Positions 56,589 through 64,000 of a DNA stretch of 64,000 nt are shown piece after piece. The translations under genes and the position numbers were made by a program. Below the pieces are notes generated by a model, which saw only the letters and a program-made list of their open reading frames with translations, made no database searches and was not told the origin of the DNA. The stretch's first letter is position 1. Every line of letters begins with the position of its first letter. The DNA is from Nocardia rhizosphaerihabitans (lineage in GTDB: Bacteria; Actinomycetota; Actinomycetes; Mycobacteriales; Mycobacteriaceae): positions 1,054,001 through 1,118,000 of the forward strand of contig NZ_BMNE01000001.1 in NCBI RefSeq assembly GCF_014646295.1, given 5' to 3'.

Positions 56589-57935
56589 TCAGGCGGCTCC
56601 GCTCGGCACGTCGGCGCCGACGCGAGCCCAGCGTCCGGAGCGCGCCCGGGCGACAACGGCGATCAGGCGCAGCAGCATGAAAGCGACCAGGCCGGACCAG
56701 ATCCCCGCCACGCCCCAGTCGAAGACCAGGGACAGCCAGATCAGCGGCAGGAAGCCGACGAGGGCCGCGACCAGGGTGGCGGTGCGCAGGAAGGCGGCGT
56801 CGCCCGCGCCGAGCAGCACGCCGTCGAGCGCGAAGACCGCGCCTGCCACGGGGATCATGGCGACGAAGAACCACCAGATGACGTGGGTGCGATCGAGGAC
56901 CTGCGCGTCGTCGGTGAACAGCAGCGGGATCACGCCCGCACCGGCGGCGAAGAGCGCGGCCAGGACCAGCGCGAAGATCTCCGACCAGCCGGTGACGCGG
57001 CGCGCGATCCCCTTCGCGCCCCGTGCGTTGCCCGCACCGAGCGCGGCGCCGACGAGGGTCTGGGCGGCGATGGCGAGCGAATCCAGGGTCAGCGCAAGGA
57101 AATTCCACAGTTGCAGGACCAGCTGGTGGGCGGCCACGGACGCGGCGCCGAAGCGGGCGGCGACCGCGGCGGCGGAGACGAAGCACACCTGGAACGACAG
57201 GCTGCGCACGATGAGGTCGCGGCCGAGCACCAGCTGCGCGCGCATCACGGCAGGACGCGGACGCAGCGAAACACGTTCCCGCAGCAGCGCGTAGACGAAC
57301 AGCGCGCCGGAGACGAGCTGCCCGGCGAGATTCGCCACCGCCGAACCGGCCAGTTCCATCCGCGGCGCGCCCAACAGCCCGTACACCAGCACCGGGCACA
57401 GCAGCGCCGACAGCGCCAGTCCCGCAACCACATACATCAGCGGGCGGCGCACGTCCTGCACGCCACGCAGCCAGCCGTTCCCCGCCATCGACAGCAGGAT
57501 CAACGGCACACCGCACAGCGCGATCCGCACCCAGATCAGCGCCTCGTCCGCGATCTCGCCACCGCCCGCGATCGCCGAGCACAGCGGCCCCGCGAACAGC
57601 TGGACCACCAGCACGATGAGCACCCCGATCCCCGCCCCCACCCAGCTCGCCTGGATGCCCTCCTCGACCGCACCCGCCCGATCCCCCGCGCCGTGCCGCC
57701 GCGCCGCACGCGCGGTCGTGCCGTACGACAGGAAGGTCAGCTGGGTGCTGACCGTGCCCACGATGACACCGCCCACGGCCAGCCCGGCCAGTGCCAGCGC
57801 CCCGAGCCTGCCGACGACCGCCATGTCGAACAGCAGATACAGCGGCTCGGCCACGAGAACACCGAGCGTAGGCAACGCAATGCCGAGAATCCGCCGCGGT
57901 CCCGCCTGATACTCCGGACCAGCCGTGGAACTCAC
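56589..57935 (-). CDS. dinF: MATE-family transporter (DinF-like)
   Basis: A 448-residue multidrug and toxic compound extrusion protein with twelve predicted helices in two related halves. GTG 57935 (VSSTAGPEYQAG) follows GGGGGGAGG. Typical motifs are PLYLLFDMAVVGRLG in helix 2, GNGWLRGVQDVRRPL between the halves, and AIAAQTLVGAALGAGN in the second half. It matches Rv2836c (dinF), which in M. tuberculosis follows nrnA; here a plus-strand MFS gene has been inserted between them. Substrate unknown. Confidence 0.92.
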   Translation of the reverse strand: MSSTAGPEYQAGPRRILGIALPTLGVLVAEPLYLLFDMAVVGRLGALALAGLAVGGVIVGTVSTQLTFLSYGTTARAARRHGAGDRAGAVEEGIQASWVGAGIGVLIVLVVQLFAGPLCSAIAGGGEIADEALIWVRIALCGVPLILLSMAGNGWLRGVQDVRRPLMYVVAGLALSALLCPVLVYGLLGAPRMELAGSAVANLAGQLVSGALFVYALLRERVSLRPRPAVMRAQLVLGRDLIVRSLSFQVCFVSAAAVAARFGAASVAAHQLVLQLWNFLALTLDSLAIAAQTLVGAALGAGNARGAKGIARRVTGWSEIFALVLAALFAAGAGVIPLLFTDDAQVLDRTHVIWWFFVAMIPVAGAVFALDGVLLGAGDAAFLRTATLVAALVGFLPLIWLSLVFDWGVAGIWSGLVAFMLLRLIAVVARARSGRWARVGADVPSGAA

Positions 57936-58389
57936 GCCCGACCTCCCCCCGTCGATGGGCGCCACGTTCCGGCGCACGCCAGTGCCGATCACGGCCGATG
58001 TTCGCACACCGCACCGACAAGCCACCGCCGACGGCGCGCGATCCACCCCCAGCATCCCGAGTGATCCCGGCACATCGCGCGCGACGCCGCGCAGACCGAT
58101 CGACACCGGAGGCACGCCCGCCCCGAGGGGCATCGTGGCGCTGCGCCAGCCAGACCGATCGACCGGGAGGCACGACCCCCGCGGCACGGTTGGCGCGACA
58201 TCATCGGAGTCCGAGGACATCATGGGCCGACGCAGACGTGGCCGGTTCCGGTGAACTCGCGCGGCACACCCTCCGACGCGGCATTATTGGTCACCTGCCC
58301 AGTTGCTGCCGGTGTGAGTACACCGCGCGCTCGGGTGAGCGAACACCGCGAACTCCCCGGTTCGCCCGGACCACCGAGGACGATCGACC
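57936..58389. other. intergenic region between divergent transporters
   Basis: 454 bases with no supported gene between the minus-strand MATE and plus-strand MFS genes. Long open frames here are only N-terminal extensions of the MATE frame. It contains an imperfect direct repeat, CAGACCGATCGACACCGGAG at 58092 and a close copy from 58151. Promoters for both genes must lie here but I cannot point to them. Confidence 0.5.
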
Positions 58390-59553
58390 ATGGCGATGGC
58401 GAACCGATGGCGCATGATCACGGCGTTTGCCCTGGTCGGAGCGGCCACGCAGCTGGTGTGGCTCACCTACGCGCCGGTGACGACCGTCGCGGCCGAGCAT
58501 TTCGGTGTCTCCGAATCCGCTGTCGGCTGGCTGGCGAACATGTTTCCGCTGCTCTACGTCGTCCTCGCGGTGCCGGCGGGCATCCTGCTCGACCACTGGT
58601 TCCGGCCCGCGCTGATCGCCGGTGCGATGCTGACCGCGCTCGGTGCGGGACTGCGGTTGCTCCATGACGGGTTCGCGGTGGTGTTCGTCGGACAGACCGT
58701 CGTCGCGGTGGCGCAGCCGCTGGTGCTCAATGCGATCACCGGCATCGCCGGGCACTATCTCGACGAGAAGGACCGGCCGACGGGGATCGCGGTGGGCACG
58801 GCGAGCACGTTCGCCGGGATGGCCGCCGCCTTCGTCCTCGGCGCGGCGCTGCCCGCGGAATCTCAGCTCGGAACACTGGCGGCGATCGGTGCGCTCTTCG
58901 CCGGCGCGGCCGCGATCTGGCTGACGGTGGAGTTGGTCCGTGCGGGACGCGGACCGGCGGCGAGTACACAAACGTCGCTGTCCGCCCTGCGCGCGACGCT
59001 CGGCGACAGCTACGTGCGCCGGTTGTGCATCGCGGTGTTCTTCCCGTTCGGCACCTTCGTCGCCCTGGCCACCTACGGTCAGGCACTGCTGGAACCCGCG
59101 GGCGTCAGTGCCGATGCCGCCAGCATCGTGCTGCTGATCAACGTCCTCGCGGGCGTCGTCGGCTGCGCGGTGGTGCCGGTGGCGGTCCTGCGCCGCGGCG
59201 TCGAACTGCCCGCGGTCATGGTCGGTCTCACGGCCAGCGCGCTCGCGTGCCTGCTCGTCGCCGTGGCGCCGGGGCCGGCCACCGGATTCCTGACCTTCGT
59301 CCTGATCGGCCTCACGCTGTTGCCCGCGCTGCCGATCGTTCTCACGATGGCCGAACGCCATACCGGCGCGGCCGAAGGCACTGCGGCGGGACTGATCTGG
59401 ATGACAGGCAACCTCGGCGGCCTGGTCGTCGCCGGTGCCACCGGACTCCTCGTCGACCGACCGGCACTCGCCTTCGGATTATGTACTGCCACAACGATTC
59501 TGGGCGTCCCGCTCACCATGCGCCTGCGCCGCACACCGGTCCAGGTCGGCTGA
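58390..59553 (+). CDS. MFS transporter
   Basis: A 387-residue major facilitator with about twelve helices: LVWLTYAPVTTVAAEHFGVS leads into helix 1-2, GWLANMFPLLYVVLAVPAGI holds helix 2, then the motif-A position LLDHWFRPALIAGA (Asp kept, Gly/Arg pattern changed), and GMAAAFVLGAALP. The sequence is of the nitrate/cyanate-transporter-like (CynX/NarK) subgroup rather than drug exporters, judged by the LDHWFRP motif. It interrupts the conserved dinF-nrnA pair and is convergent with nrnA. Substrate unknown. Confidence 0.83.
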   Translation: MAMANRWRMITAFALVGAATQLVWLTYAPVTTVAAEHFGVSESAVGWLANMFPLLYVVLAVPAGILLDHWFRPALIAGAMLTALGAGLRLLHDGFAVVFVGQTVVAVAQPLVLNAITGIAGHYLDEKDRPTGIAVGTASTFAGMAAAFVLGAALPAESQLGTLAAIGALFAGAAAIWLTVELVRAGRGPAASTQTSLSALRATLGDSYVRRLCIAVFFPFGTFVALATYGQALLEPAGVSADAASIVLLINVLAGVVGCAVVPVAVLRRGVELPAVMVGLTASALACLLVAVAPGPATGFLTFVLIGLTLLPALPIVLTMAERHTGAAEGTAAGLIWMTGNLGGLVVAGATGLLVDRPALAFGLCTATTILGVPLTMRLRRTPVQVG

Positions 59554-59566
59554 ACGTCAGCCGACC
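59544..59566 (+). terminator. hairpin at the end of the MFS gene
   Basis: Perfect ten-base inverted repeat GGTCGGCTGA-ACG-TCAGCCGACC spanning the MFS stop codon, with no T tract. It is a likely weak terminator or 3'-end stabiliser between the convergent MFS and nrnA genes. Confidence 0.5.
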
Positions 59567-59600
59567 TCTACCGGGCAGGGGCTCCTGAGCCACGCAACGA

Positions 59601-60617
59601 TCAGCCGAGCTCGGTCACCAGCGCCTGCACCACGTCAACCGCATTGCCGTAGGTCGTGTAACCCGCCGCGAACCGATGCCCACCCCCGCCGAACAATCCG
59701 GCGATCGCCGCGACATCCACACCATCGGCAGCACCGGGCGCGGAGTCACGGGAGCGCAGCGAGACCGTCCACCGGTCGTTCTGACCGCGGGCTTCCTTGA
59801 AGACGGCCGCGATCCCCGCTTCGGCGGTGGTGCGGACGACGTCGATGACGCTCTCCACCTCTTCGGGCCCGACATCATGGGTGTCGGCGGCGCGCACCAG
59901 CGCGTAGACCAGCCCGACGCCCGCGGCGGACGGGATCACGACGGCCGTCGACAGCACCTTCGACAGCATCGGCAACCACGAGAAGGGGTGGGTATCGAGC
60001 AGCACGCGGGTGATCTCGGCGCCGTCGATCCCGGTGGCGAGCAGCCGCTCGGCCATGGCATGACTGCCGGTGCGCGCCCAGCGGAACGACCCGGTGTCGG
60101 TCACCAAGCCCGCGAACAGGCAGTGCGCGATGTCGGCGTCGATCGGGATGCCCCACGCGTCGAGCAGACGGGTCACCAGTTCGGTCGTCGACGCCGCCGA
60201 CTCGTCGATCAGGTCGACGGTGCCGAACCCGTCGTTGGCGCGGTGGTGATCGATGACCAGCGTCGTCGCCGCACCGGGCAACCGGTCGGCGAGCGCGCCG
60301 AGCCTGCTGCGCGCGCCACAGTCGACGACGACCAGCAGGTCGACCTCGAGCGGCACGTCTGCGGGCGCCACCAGCAGATGACCGCCGGGCAGCGTCCGCA
60401 GCGAAGCGGGTAATTCGGCGGGTTCGGCGAACGACACCGCCACCGGCACACCCTTGCGCTCCAGCGCCAGGGCCAGCGCGAGCCCGCTGCCGATGGTGTC
60501 GGCGTCGGGCTGCACGTGACACAACACAGTTACCGAACGCGCCGCCGCCACTGCGGCGACGGCGGCGTCCAGCACCATCGCGTTACGGGCGCCGGTCATG
60601 CCGCGTCCGATCGGCAT
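59601..60617 (-). CDS. nrnA: DHH-family bifunctional oligoribonuclease / pAp phosphatase
   Basis: A 338-residue enzyme that removes nucleotides from very short RNA and hydrolyses pAp or cyclic dinucleotides in the Rv2837c (CnpB) branch. Motifs: CHVQPDADTIGSGLALAL, VVDCGARSR, the DHH signature LVIDHHRANDG, GLVTDTGSFRWAR, and the DHHA1 substrate loop GLFGGGGHRFAAGYT. Start ATG 60617 is used; ATG 60599 is an alternative. It follows rbfA by 62 bases in the conserved infB-rbfA-nrnA order. Confidence 0.93.
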   Translation of the reverse strand: MPIGRGMTGARNAMVLDAAVAAVAAARSVTVLCHVQPDADTIGSGLALALALERKGVPVAVSFAEPAELPASLRTLPGGHLLVAPADVPLEVDLLVVVDCGARSRLGALADRLPGAATTLVIDHHRANDGFGTVDLIDESAASTTELVTRLLDAWGIPIDADIAHCLFAGLVTDTGSFRWARTGSHAMAERLLATGIDGAEITRVLLDTHPFSWLPMLSKVLSTAVVIPSAAGVGLVYALVRAADTHDVGPEEVESVIDVVRTTAEAGIAAVFKEARGQNDRWTVSLRSRDSAPGAADGVDVAAIAGLFGGGGHRFAAGYTTYGNAVDVVQALVTELG

Positions 60618-60679
60618 GCCCGGGCGCCCCGCGTGCTCACGCGGGCTTCCGTCTCCGGGCGCTGACCGTTCATGCCGGG

Positions 60680-61129
60680 TTACTCGTCGCCGTCGTCGTC
60701 GCGATCGGCCTTGTACGGGTCGGCCTCACCGGCGTGGGTGGCGTTGGCCGCGACCTTGGCGACCTCGTCGTCGATGGCGCGAGCCCGGGCGAGCAGCTCC
60801 TCCATCTCGCGGGCGGCGTCGGGCACCTTGTCCAGCGTGAACGACAGGATCGGGGTGAACTTCACCCCGGTGCCCGCACCCACCTTGGACCGCAGCACGC
60901 CCTTGGCCGCGTCGAGACCGGCGGCCGCGGCCGCGTAGTCGGGTTCGGTGTCGAGCGTCTCGCCCATCACCGTGTAGAACACCGTTGCCTCGCGCAGGTC
61001 GCCGGTCACCTTGGCATCGGTGACGGTGACGAACCGCAGCCGCGGATCCTTGATCTCGTACTCGATCGCGGTGGCCACGATCGCGGAAATCCGCTTGGCG
61101 AGTCGGCGTGCCCTGGCTTGATCCACCAT
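60680..61129 (-). CDS. rbfA: 30S ribosome-binding factor A
   Basis: Late-stage 30S assembly factor with a KH fold that helps 16S rRNA 5'-end maturation. 149 residues. Family pattern is seen in [49 protein letters not shown] and [20 protein letters not shown]. The C-terminal tail is acidic (DRDDDGDE). ATG 61129 has AGGAGG nine bases upstream. It lies 22 bases after the DUF503 gene. Confidence 0.96.
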   Translation of the reverse strand: MVDQARARRLAKRISAIVATAIEYEIKDPRLRFVTVTDAKVTGDLREATVFYTVMGETLDTEPDYAAAAAGLDAAKGVLRSKVGAGTGVKFTPILSFTLDKVPDAAREMEELLARARAIDDEVAKVAANATHAGEADPYKADRDDDGDE

Positions 61130-61151
61130 GGGTCTGTCCTCCTCTACTTAC

Positions 61152-61445
61152 TTAGTCTTCGGGTCCGAAGATCCGGCGGCGTACTGCCAGCAACTCTATC
61201 TCCGGACGGGCGGCAACGTGCCGCTCACACTTGTCGAGCACCTCGTTCAGGTGCGCCGTTTCCGCGCTGACCATGGCGACACCGAGCAGTGCCCGGCGAT
61301 GTAGATCGTGGTCTCCCGCTTCGGCGGCGTTCACGGCGAAGCGCTTCTGCAGCTCGGCGAGAATCGGGCGGATCACCGACCGCTTCTCCTTGAGCGAATG
61401 CACGTCACCGAGCAGTAGATCGAATTCGAGCGCACCGATGTACAG
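61152..61445 (-). CDS. DUF503 (YlxP-like) protein, apparent CTG start
   Basis: A 97-residue protein of the DUF503 family that accompanies infB and rbfA in many Gram-positives and may assist ribosome maturation. The sequence runs L/M-YIGALEFDLLLGDVHSLKEK and ends RRRIFGPED. Starting at the GTG inside GDVHS would delete the conserved first strand. Reading upstream, a TGA occurs three codons before CTG 61445, so CTG is the only start that keeps the conserved N-terminus; AGGAGG lies nine bases before it. Confidence 0.85.
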   Translation of the reverse strand: MYIGALEFDLLLGDVHSLKEKRSVIRPILAELQKRFAVNAAEAGDHDLHRRALLGVAMVSAETAHLNEVLDKCERHVAARPEIELLAVRRRIFGPED

Positions 61446-61482
61446 CGGTGCTCACCTCCTGGTAGATGGATTGCCCGCATGA

Positions 61483-61520
61483 CCACACGCCGCACCCGAA
61501 GCTTCGGATGCGGCGTGTGG
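61483..61520 (-). terminator. terminator after infB
   Basis: Inverted repeat CCACACGCCGCACCCGAAG / CTTCGGATGCGGCGTGTGG, 18 of 19 complementary with no extra loop bases. It sits between the infB stop (61535) and the DUF503 start, so DUF503-rbfA-nrnA may need its own promoter or depend on read-through. Confidence 0.75.
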
Positions 61521-61534
61521 AACGGTGTGCGTTA

Positions 61535-64000
61535 TCAGTCGCGCGGCTTCTCGCGCAGCTCGTACGCCTCGATGATGTCGCCGTCCTTGATGTCGCTGTA
61601 GGTCACGGTCATACCGCACTCGAAACCTTCGCGCACCTCGGTGGCGTCGTCCTTCTCCCGCTTGAGCGAGGAGATGGTCATCGTCTCCGCGATCACCCTG
61701 CCATCGCGGATCAGGCGCGCCTTGGCGTTGCGCTTGACCGAACCCGACAGGACCATGCAGCCGGCGATGTTGCCGACCTTCGACGAACGGAAGATCGCGC
61801 GGATCTCCGCCCGGCCCAGCTCGACCTCTTCGTAGATCGGCTTGAGCATGCCCTTGAGGGCCTTCTCGATCTCGTCGATGGCCTGGTAGATCACCGAGTA
61901 GTACCGGATGTCGACGCCCTCGCGGTTGGCCAGCTCGGTGGCCTTGCCCTCCGCACGGACGTTGAAGCCGATGATGATCGCGTTCGAGGCCGACGCCAGG
62001 TTGACGTTGGTCTCGGTGACGCCACCGACACCGCGGTCGATGACGCGCAGACGCACCTCGTCGTCGATCTCGATGCCGAGCAGGGCCTCTTCGAGGGCCT
62101 CGACCGTACCGGAGTTGTCGCCCTTGAGGATCAGGTTGAGCTCCGAAGTCTCCTTCAGGGCGGCATCCAGATCTTCCAGGCTGATCCGCTTGCGGCTGCG
62201 CGCGGCCAGGGCGTTGCGCTTGCGCGCATTGCGGCGGTCGGCGATCTGGCGAGCGATCCGGTCTTCATCGACCACGAGCAGGTTGTCGCCTGCGCCGGGC
62301 ACCGAGGTGAAACCGATGACCTGGACGGGCCGCGACGGCAGGGCCGCCTCGACGTCGTCGCCGTGCTCGTCGACCATGCGGCGCACGCGACCGTAGGCGT
62401 CGCCCGCCACGATCGAGTCGCCGACGCGCAGCGTGCCGCGCTGGATGAGCACGGTGGCCACCGGGCCACGGCCGCGGTCGAGGTGCGCCTCGATGGCGAC
62501 ACCCTGGGCGTCCATGTCCGGGTTGGCCCGCAGGTCGAGCGAGGCGTCGGCGGTCAGCAGGACTGCTTCCAGCAGCGCGTCGATGTTGGTGCCCTGCTTG
62601 GCCGAGATGTCGACGAACATGGTGTCGCCACCGTATTCCTCGGTCACCAGGCCGTATTCGGTCAGCTGCTGCCGGATCTTGTCCGGGTTCGCGCCTTCCT
62701 TGTCGATCTTGTTGACCGCCACCACGATCGGCACGTCGGCCGCCTGGGCGTGGTTGATCGCTTCCACCGTCTGCGGCATGACGCCGTCGTCGGCGGCGAC
62801 CACGAGGATCGCGATGTCGGTGGCCTTCGCACCACGGGCACGCATGGCGGTGAACGCCTCGTGGCCCGGGGTGTCGATGAAGGTGATCAGGCGCTCTTCG
62901 TCGTTGAGGTTCGTCAGCACCTGGTAGGCACCGATGTGCTGGGTGATGCCACCGGCCTCGCCCTCACGGACGTTGGCCTTACGGATCGTGTCCAGCAGTC
63001 GGGTCTTACCGTGGTCGACGTGACCCATGACGGTCACGACCGGCGGACGCTGCTCGAGGTCGTCCTCGCCGCCGGCGTCCTCGCCGTAGGTGAGATCGAA
63101 CGATTCCAGCAGCTCGCGGTCCTCGTCCTCGGGGCTGACGACGTGCACGACGTAGTTCATCTCGCTGCCGAGCAGCTCGAGGGTCTCGTCGTTCACCGAC
63201 TGGGTCGCGGTGACCATCTCGCCGAGGTTGAACAGCGCCTGCACGAGGGCAGCCGGGTTCGCGTCGATCTTCTCGGCGAAGTCCGACAGCGACGCGCCGC
63301 GGGCGAGCCGGATGATCTCGCCGTTGCCGCGGGGCAGCCGCACGCCACCGACGGCGGGCGCCTGCATGTTCTCGTATTCGGCGCGCTTCGCCCGCTTCGA
63401 CTTACGGCCACGACGCGGAGCGCCACCGGGGCGACCGAACGCACCCGCTGCGCCACCACGGCCACCGGGACCACCCGGACGACCGCCGCCGCCACCGGGA
63501 CGACCACGGAAACCACCGGCCGCGGGTGCACCGGCACCCTGACCTGCACCGGGGGCACCGCCACCGCCACCGCGGTAGCCGCCACCGCCGCCACCGGGAC
63601 GACCTGCGCCGCCACCGGGAGCGCCACCCGGACGACCCGGACGGCCACCGGCCGCCGGACCCGGACGCGCGGAACGCTGGGGCATGGCACCGGGGTTCGG
63701 ACGCGGAGGCATCGAACCCGGGTTGGGACGCGGACCACCGGGACGCGGGGCACCGCCCTGCGCGGCGGCCGGACGCGGACCACCCTGACCCTGACCGGGG
63801 CGGGGGCCGCCCTGACCGGGAGCAGGACGCGGACCACCCTGGCCGGGAGCCGGACGGGGACCGCCCTGACCCGGAGTCGGACGCGGGCCACCCTGCGGGG
63901 CGGGCCGCGGCGCCGGACGCTCACGGTCCGGGGCGGAGCTGAACGGGTTGTTGCCGACGCGCGGGGTCTTCGGACCCGGCTTCGGGCCGGGACCGGCCGG
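61535..64000 (-). CDS. infB: translation initiation factor IF-2 (5' end outside the window)
   Basis: GTPase that places initiator fMet-tRNA on the 30S subunit and promotes subunit joining. 821 codons are visible and the frame is open to the window edge. GTPase motifs: G1 [16 protein letters not shown]2 [13 protein letters not shown]3 [11 protein letters not shown]4 [11 protein letters not shown]5 SAKQGTNID. Domain III and the tRNA-binding C-terminal domain follow, ending [14 protein letters not shown]. The N-terminal part is a disordered, basic Gly/Pro/Arg-rich region of over 220 residues with tandem repeats, as in other actinobacterial IF-2 proteins. Confidence 0.97.
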   Translation of the reverse strand, partial: PAGPGPKPGPKTPRVGNNPFSSAPDRERPAPRPAPQGGPRPTPGQGGPRPAPGQGGPRPAPGQGGPRPGQGQGGPRPAAAQGGAPRPGGPRPNPGSMPPRPNPGAMPQRSARPGPAAGGRPGRPGGAPGGGAGRPGGGGGGYRGGGGGAPGAGQGAGAPAAGGFRGRPGGGGGRPGGPGGRGGAAGAFGRPGGAPRRGRKSKRAKRAEYENMQAPAVGGVRLPRGNGEIIRLARGASLSDFAEKIDANPAALVQALFNLGEMVTATQSVNDETLELLGSEMNYVVHVVSPEDEDRELLESFDLTYGEDAGGEDDLEQRPPVVTVMGHVDHGKTRLLDTIRKANVREGEAGGITQHIGAYQVLTNLNDEERLITFIDTPGHEAFTAMRARGAKATDIAILVVAADDGVMPQTVEAINHAQAADVPIVVAVNKIDKEGANPDKIRQQLTEYGLVTEEYGGDTMFVDISAKQGTNIDALLEAVLLTADASLDLRANPDMDAQGVAIEAHLDRGRGPVATVLIQRGTLRVGDSIVAGDAYGRVRRMVDEHGDDVEAALPSRPVQVIGFTSVPGAGDNLLVVDEDRIARQIADRRNARKRNALAARSRKRISLEDLDAALKETSELNLILKGDNSGTVEALEEALLGIEIDDEVRLRVIDRGVGGVTETNVNLASASNAIIIGFNVRAEGKATELANREGVDIRYYSVIYQAIDEIEKALKGMLKPIYEEVELGRAEIRAIFRSSKVGNIAGCMVLSGSVKRNAKARLIRDGRVIAETMTISSLKREKDDATEVREGFECGMTVTYSDIKDGDIIEAYELREKPRD
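63757..63906 (-). repeat. 27-base tandem repeats in the infB N-terminal region
   Basis: The encoded peptide repeats QGGPRPxPG about five times ([18 protein letters not shown] twice, [18 protein letters not shown]). The units are near-identical at DNA level and are likely to vary in copy number between strains. Confidence 0.75.

Noticed and set aside
55351..58173. 940-residue frame covering the secreted lipase and running into the MATE gene
   Set aside because: Only the last 380 residues are lipase. The rest is an out-of-frame reading of the MATE gene, and a signal peptide with a ribosome binding site marks the true start at 56493.

Overview
The window is a high-GC actinobacterial chromosome segment. 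Its backbone runs almost entirely on the minus strand and follows the gene order known from Mycobacterium tuberculosis and relatives: infB, rbfA, nrnA, a MATE protein, a phosphoesterase-pptT-truB block, mntR/sirR, ribF, rpsO, gpsI, pepR, dapB, dapA, rnj and ftsK. This order, the MTB12/CFP2-like and DUF4189 secreted proteins, and the giant NRPS point to a Nocardia-like member of the Mycobacteriales. The species cannot be named from the sequence alone.

Layout from left to right. 1-370 has no large gene, only one small ORF with a good ribosome binding site. ftsK (371-2926, minus) follows, then two secreted proteins on plus (3217-4212) that share a terminator with rnj. rnj and dapA overlap by ATGA. 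A plus-strand ribbon-helix-helix-like gene sits behind an array of TGATGTCA boxes. Then come a YcaQ-family glycosylase, a response regulator/kinase/degenerate-kinase operon (9068-11980), a lipoprotein beta-lactamase-family gene overlapping a lipoprotein peptidase-like hydrolase, and the flavodoxin-membrane protein-dapB group. 17081-20585 is accessory: a zinc alcohol dehydrogenase, a VOC protein that seems to start at CTG, an MFS exporter divergent from its likely ArsR regulator, and a small hypothetical ORF. pepR follows.

22108-45516 is one 7802-residue non-ribosomal peptide synthetase, A-T-(C-A-T)x6-TE, placed between gpsI and pepR, which are neighbours in M. tuberculosis. My manual reading of the adenylation pockets gives Ser - X - Gln-like - X - Ser - X - Gln-like. 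No tailoring enzyme, MbtH-like protein or dedicated transporter adjoins it. A PptT-type phosphopantetheinyl transferase that could activate its seven carrier domains lies 8 kb away in the conserved backbone. The protein carries several long, low-complexity loop insertions; one is a run of decapeptide repeats inside a condensation domain.

The right arm (46124-64000) holds RNA-metabolism and translation genes: gpsI and rpsO with an RNase III-type hairpin between them, truB, nrnA, rbfA, a DUF503 gene apparently starting at CTG, and infB, which is cut by the window edge. Accessory genes are interspersed: an EF-hand protein, a secreted lipase, MATE and MFS transporters, and a scar containing two gene remnants at 55074-55344. 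I saw no tRNA, rRNA, CRISPR array, insertion sequence or prophage.
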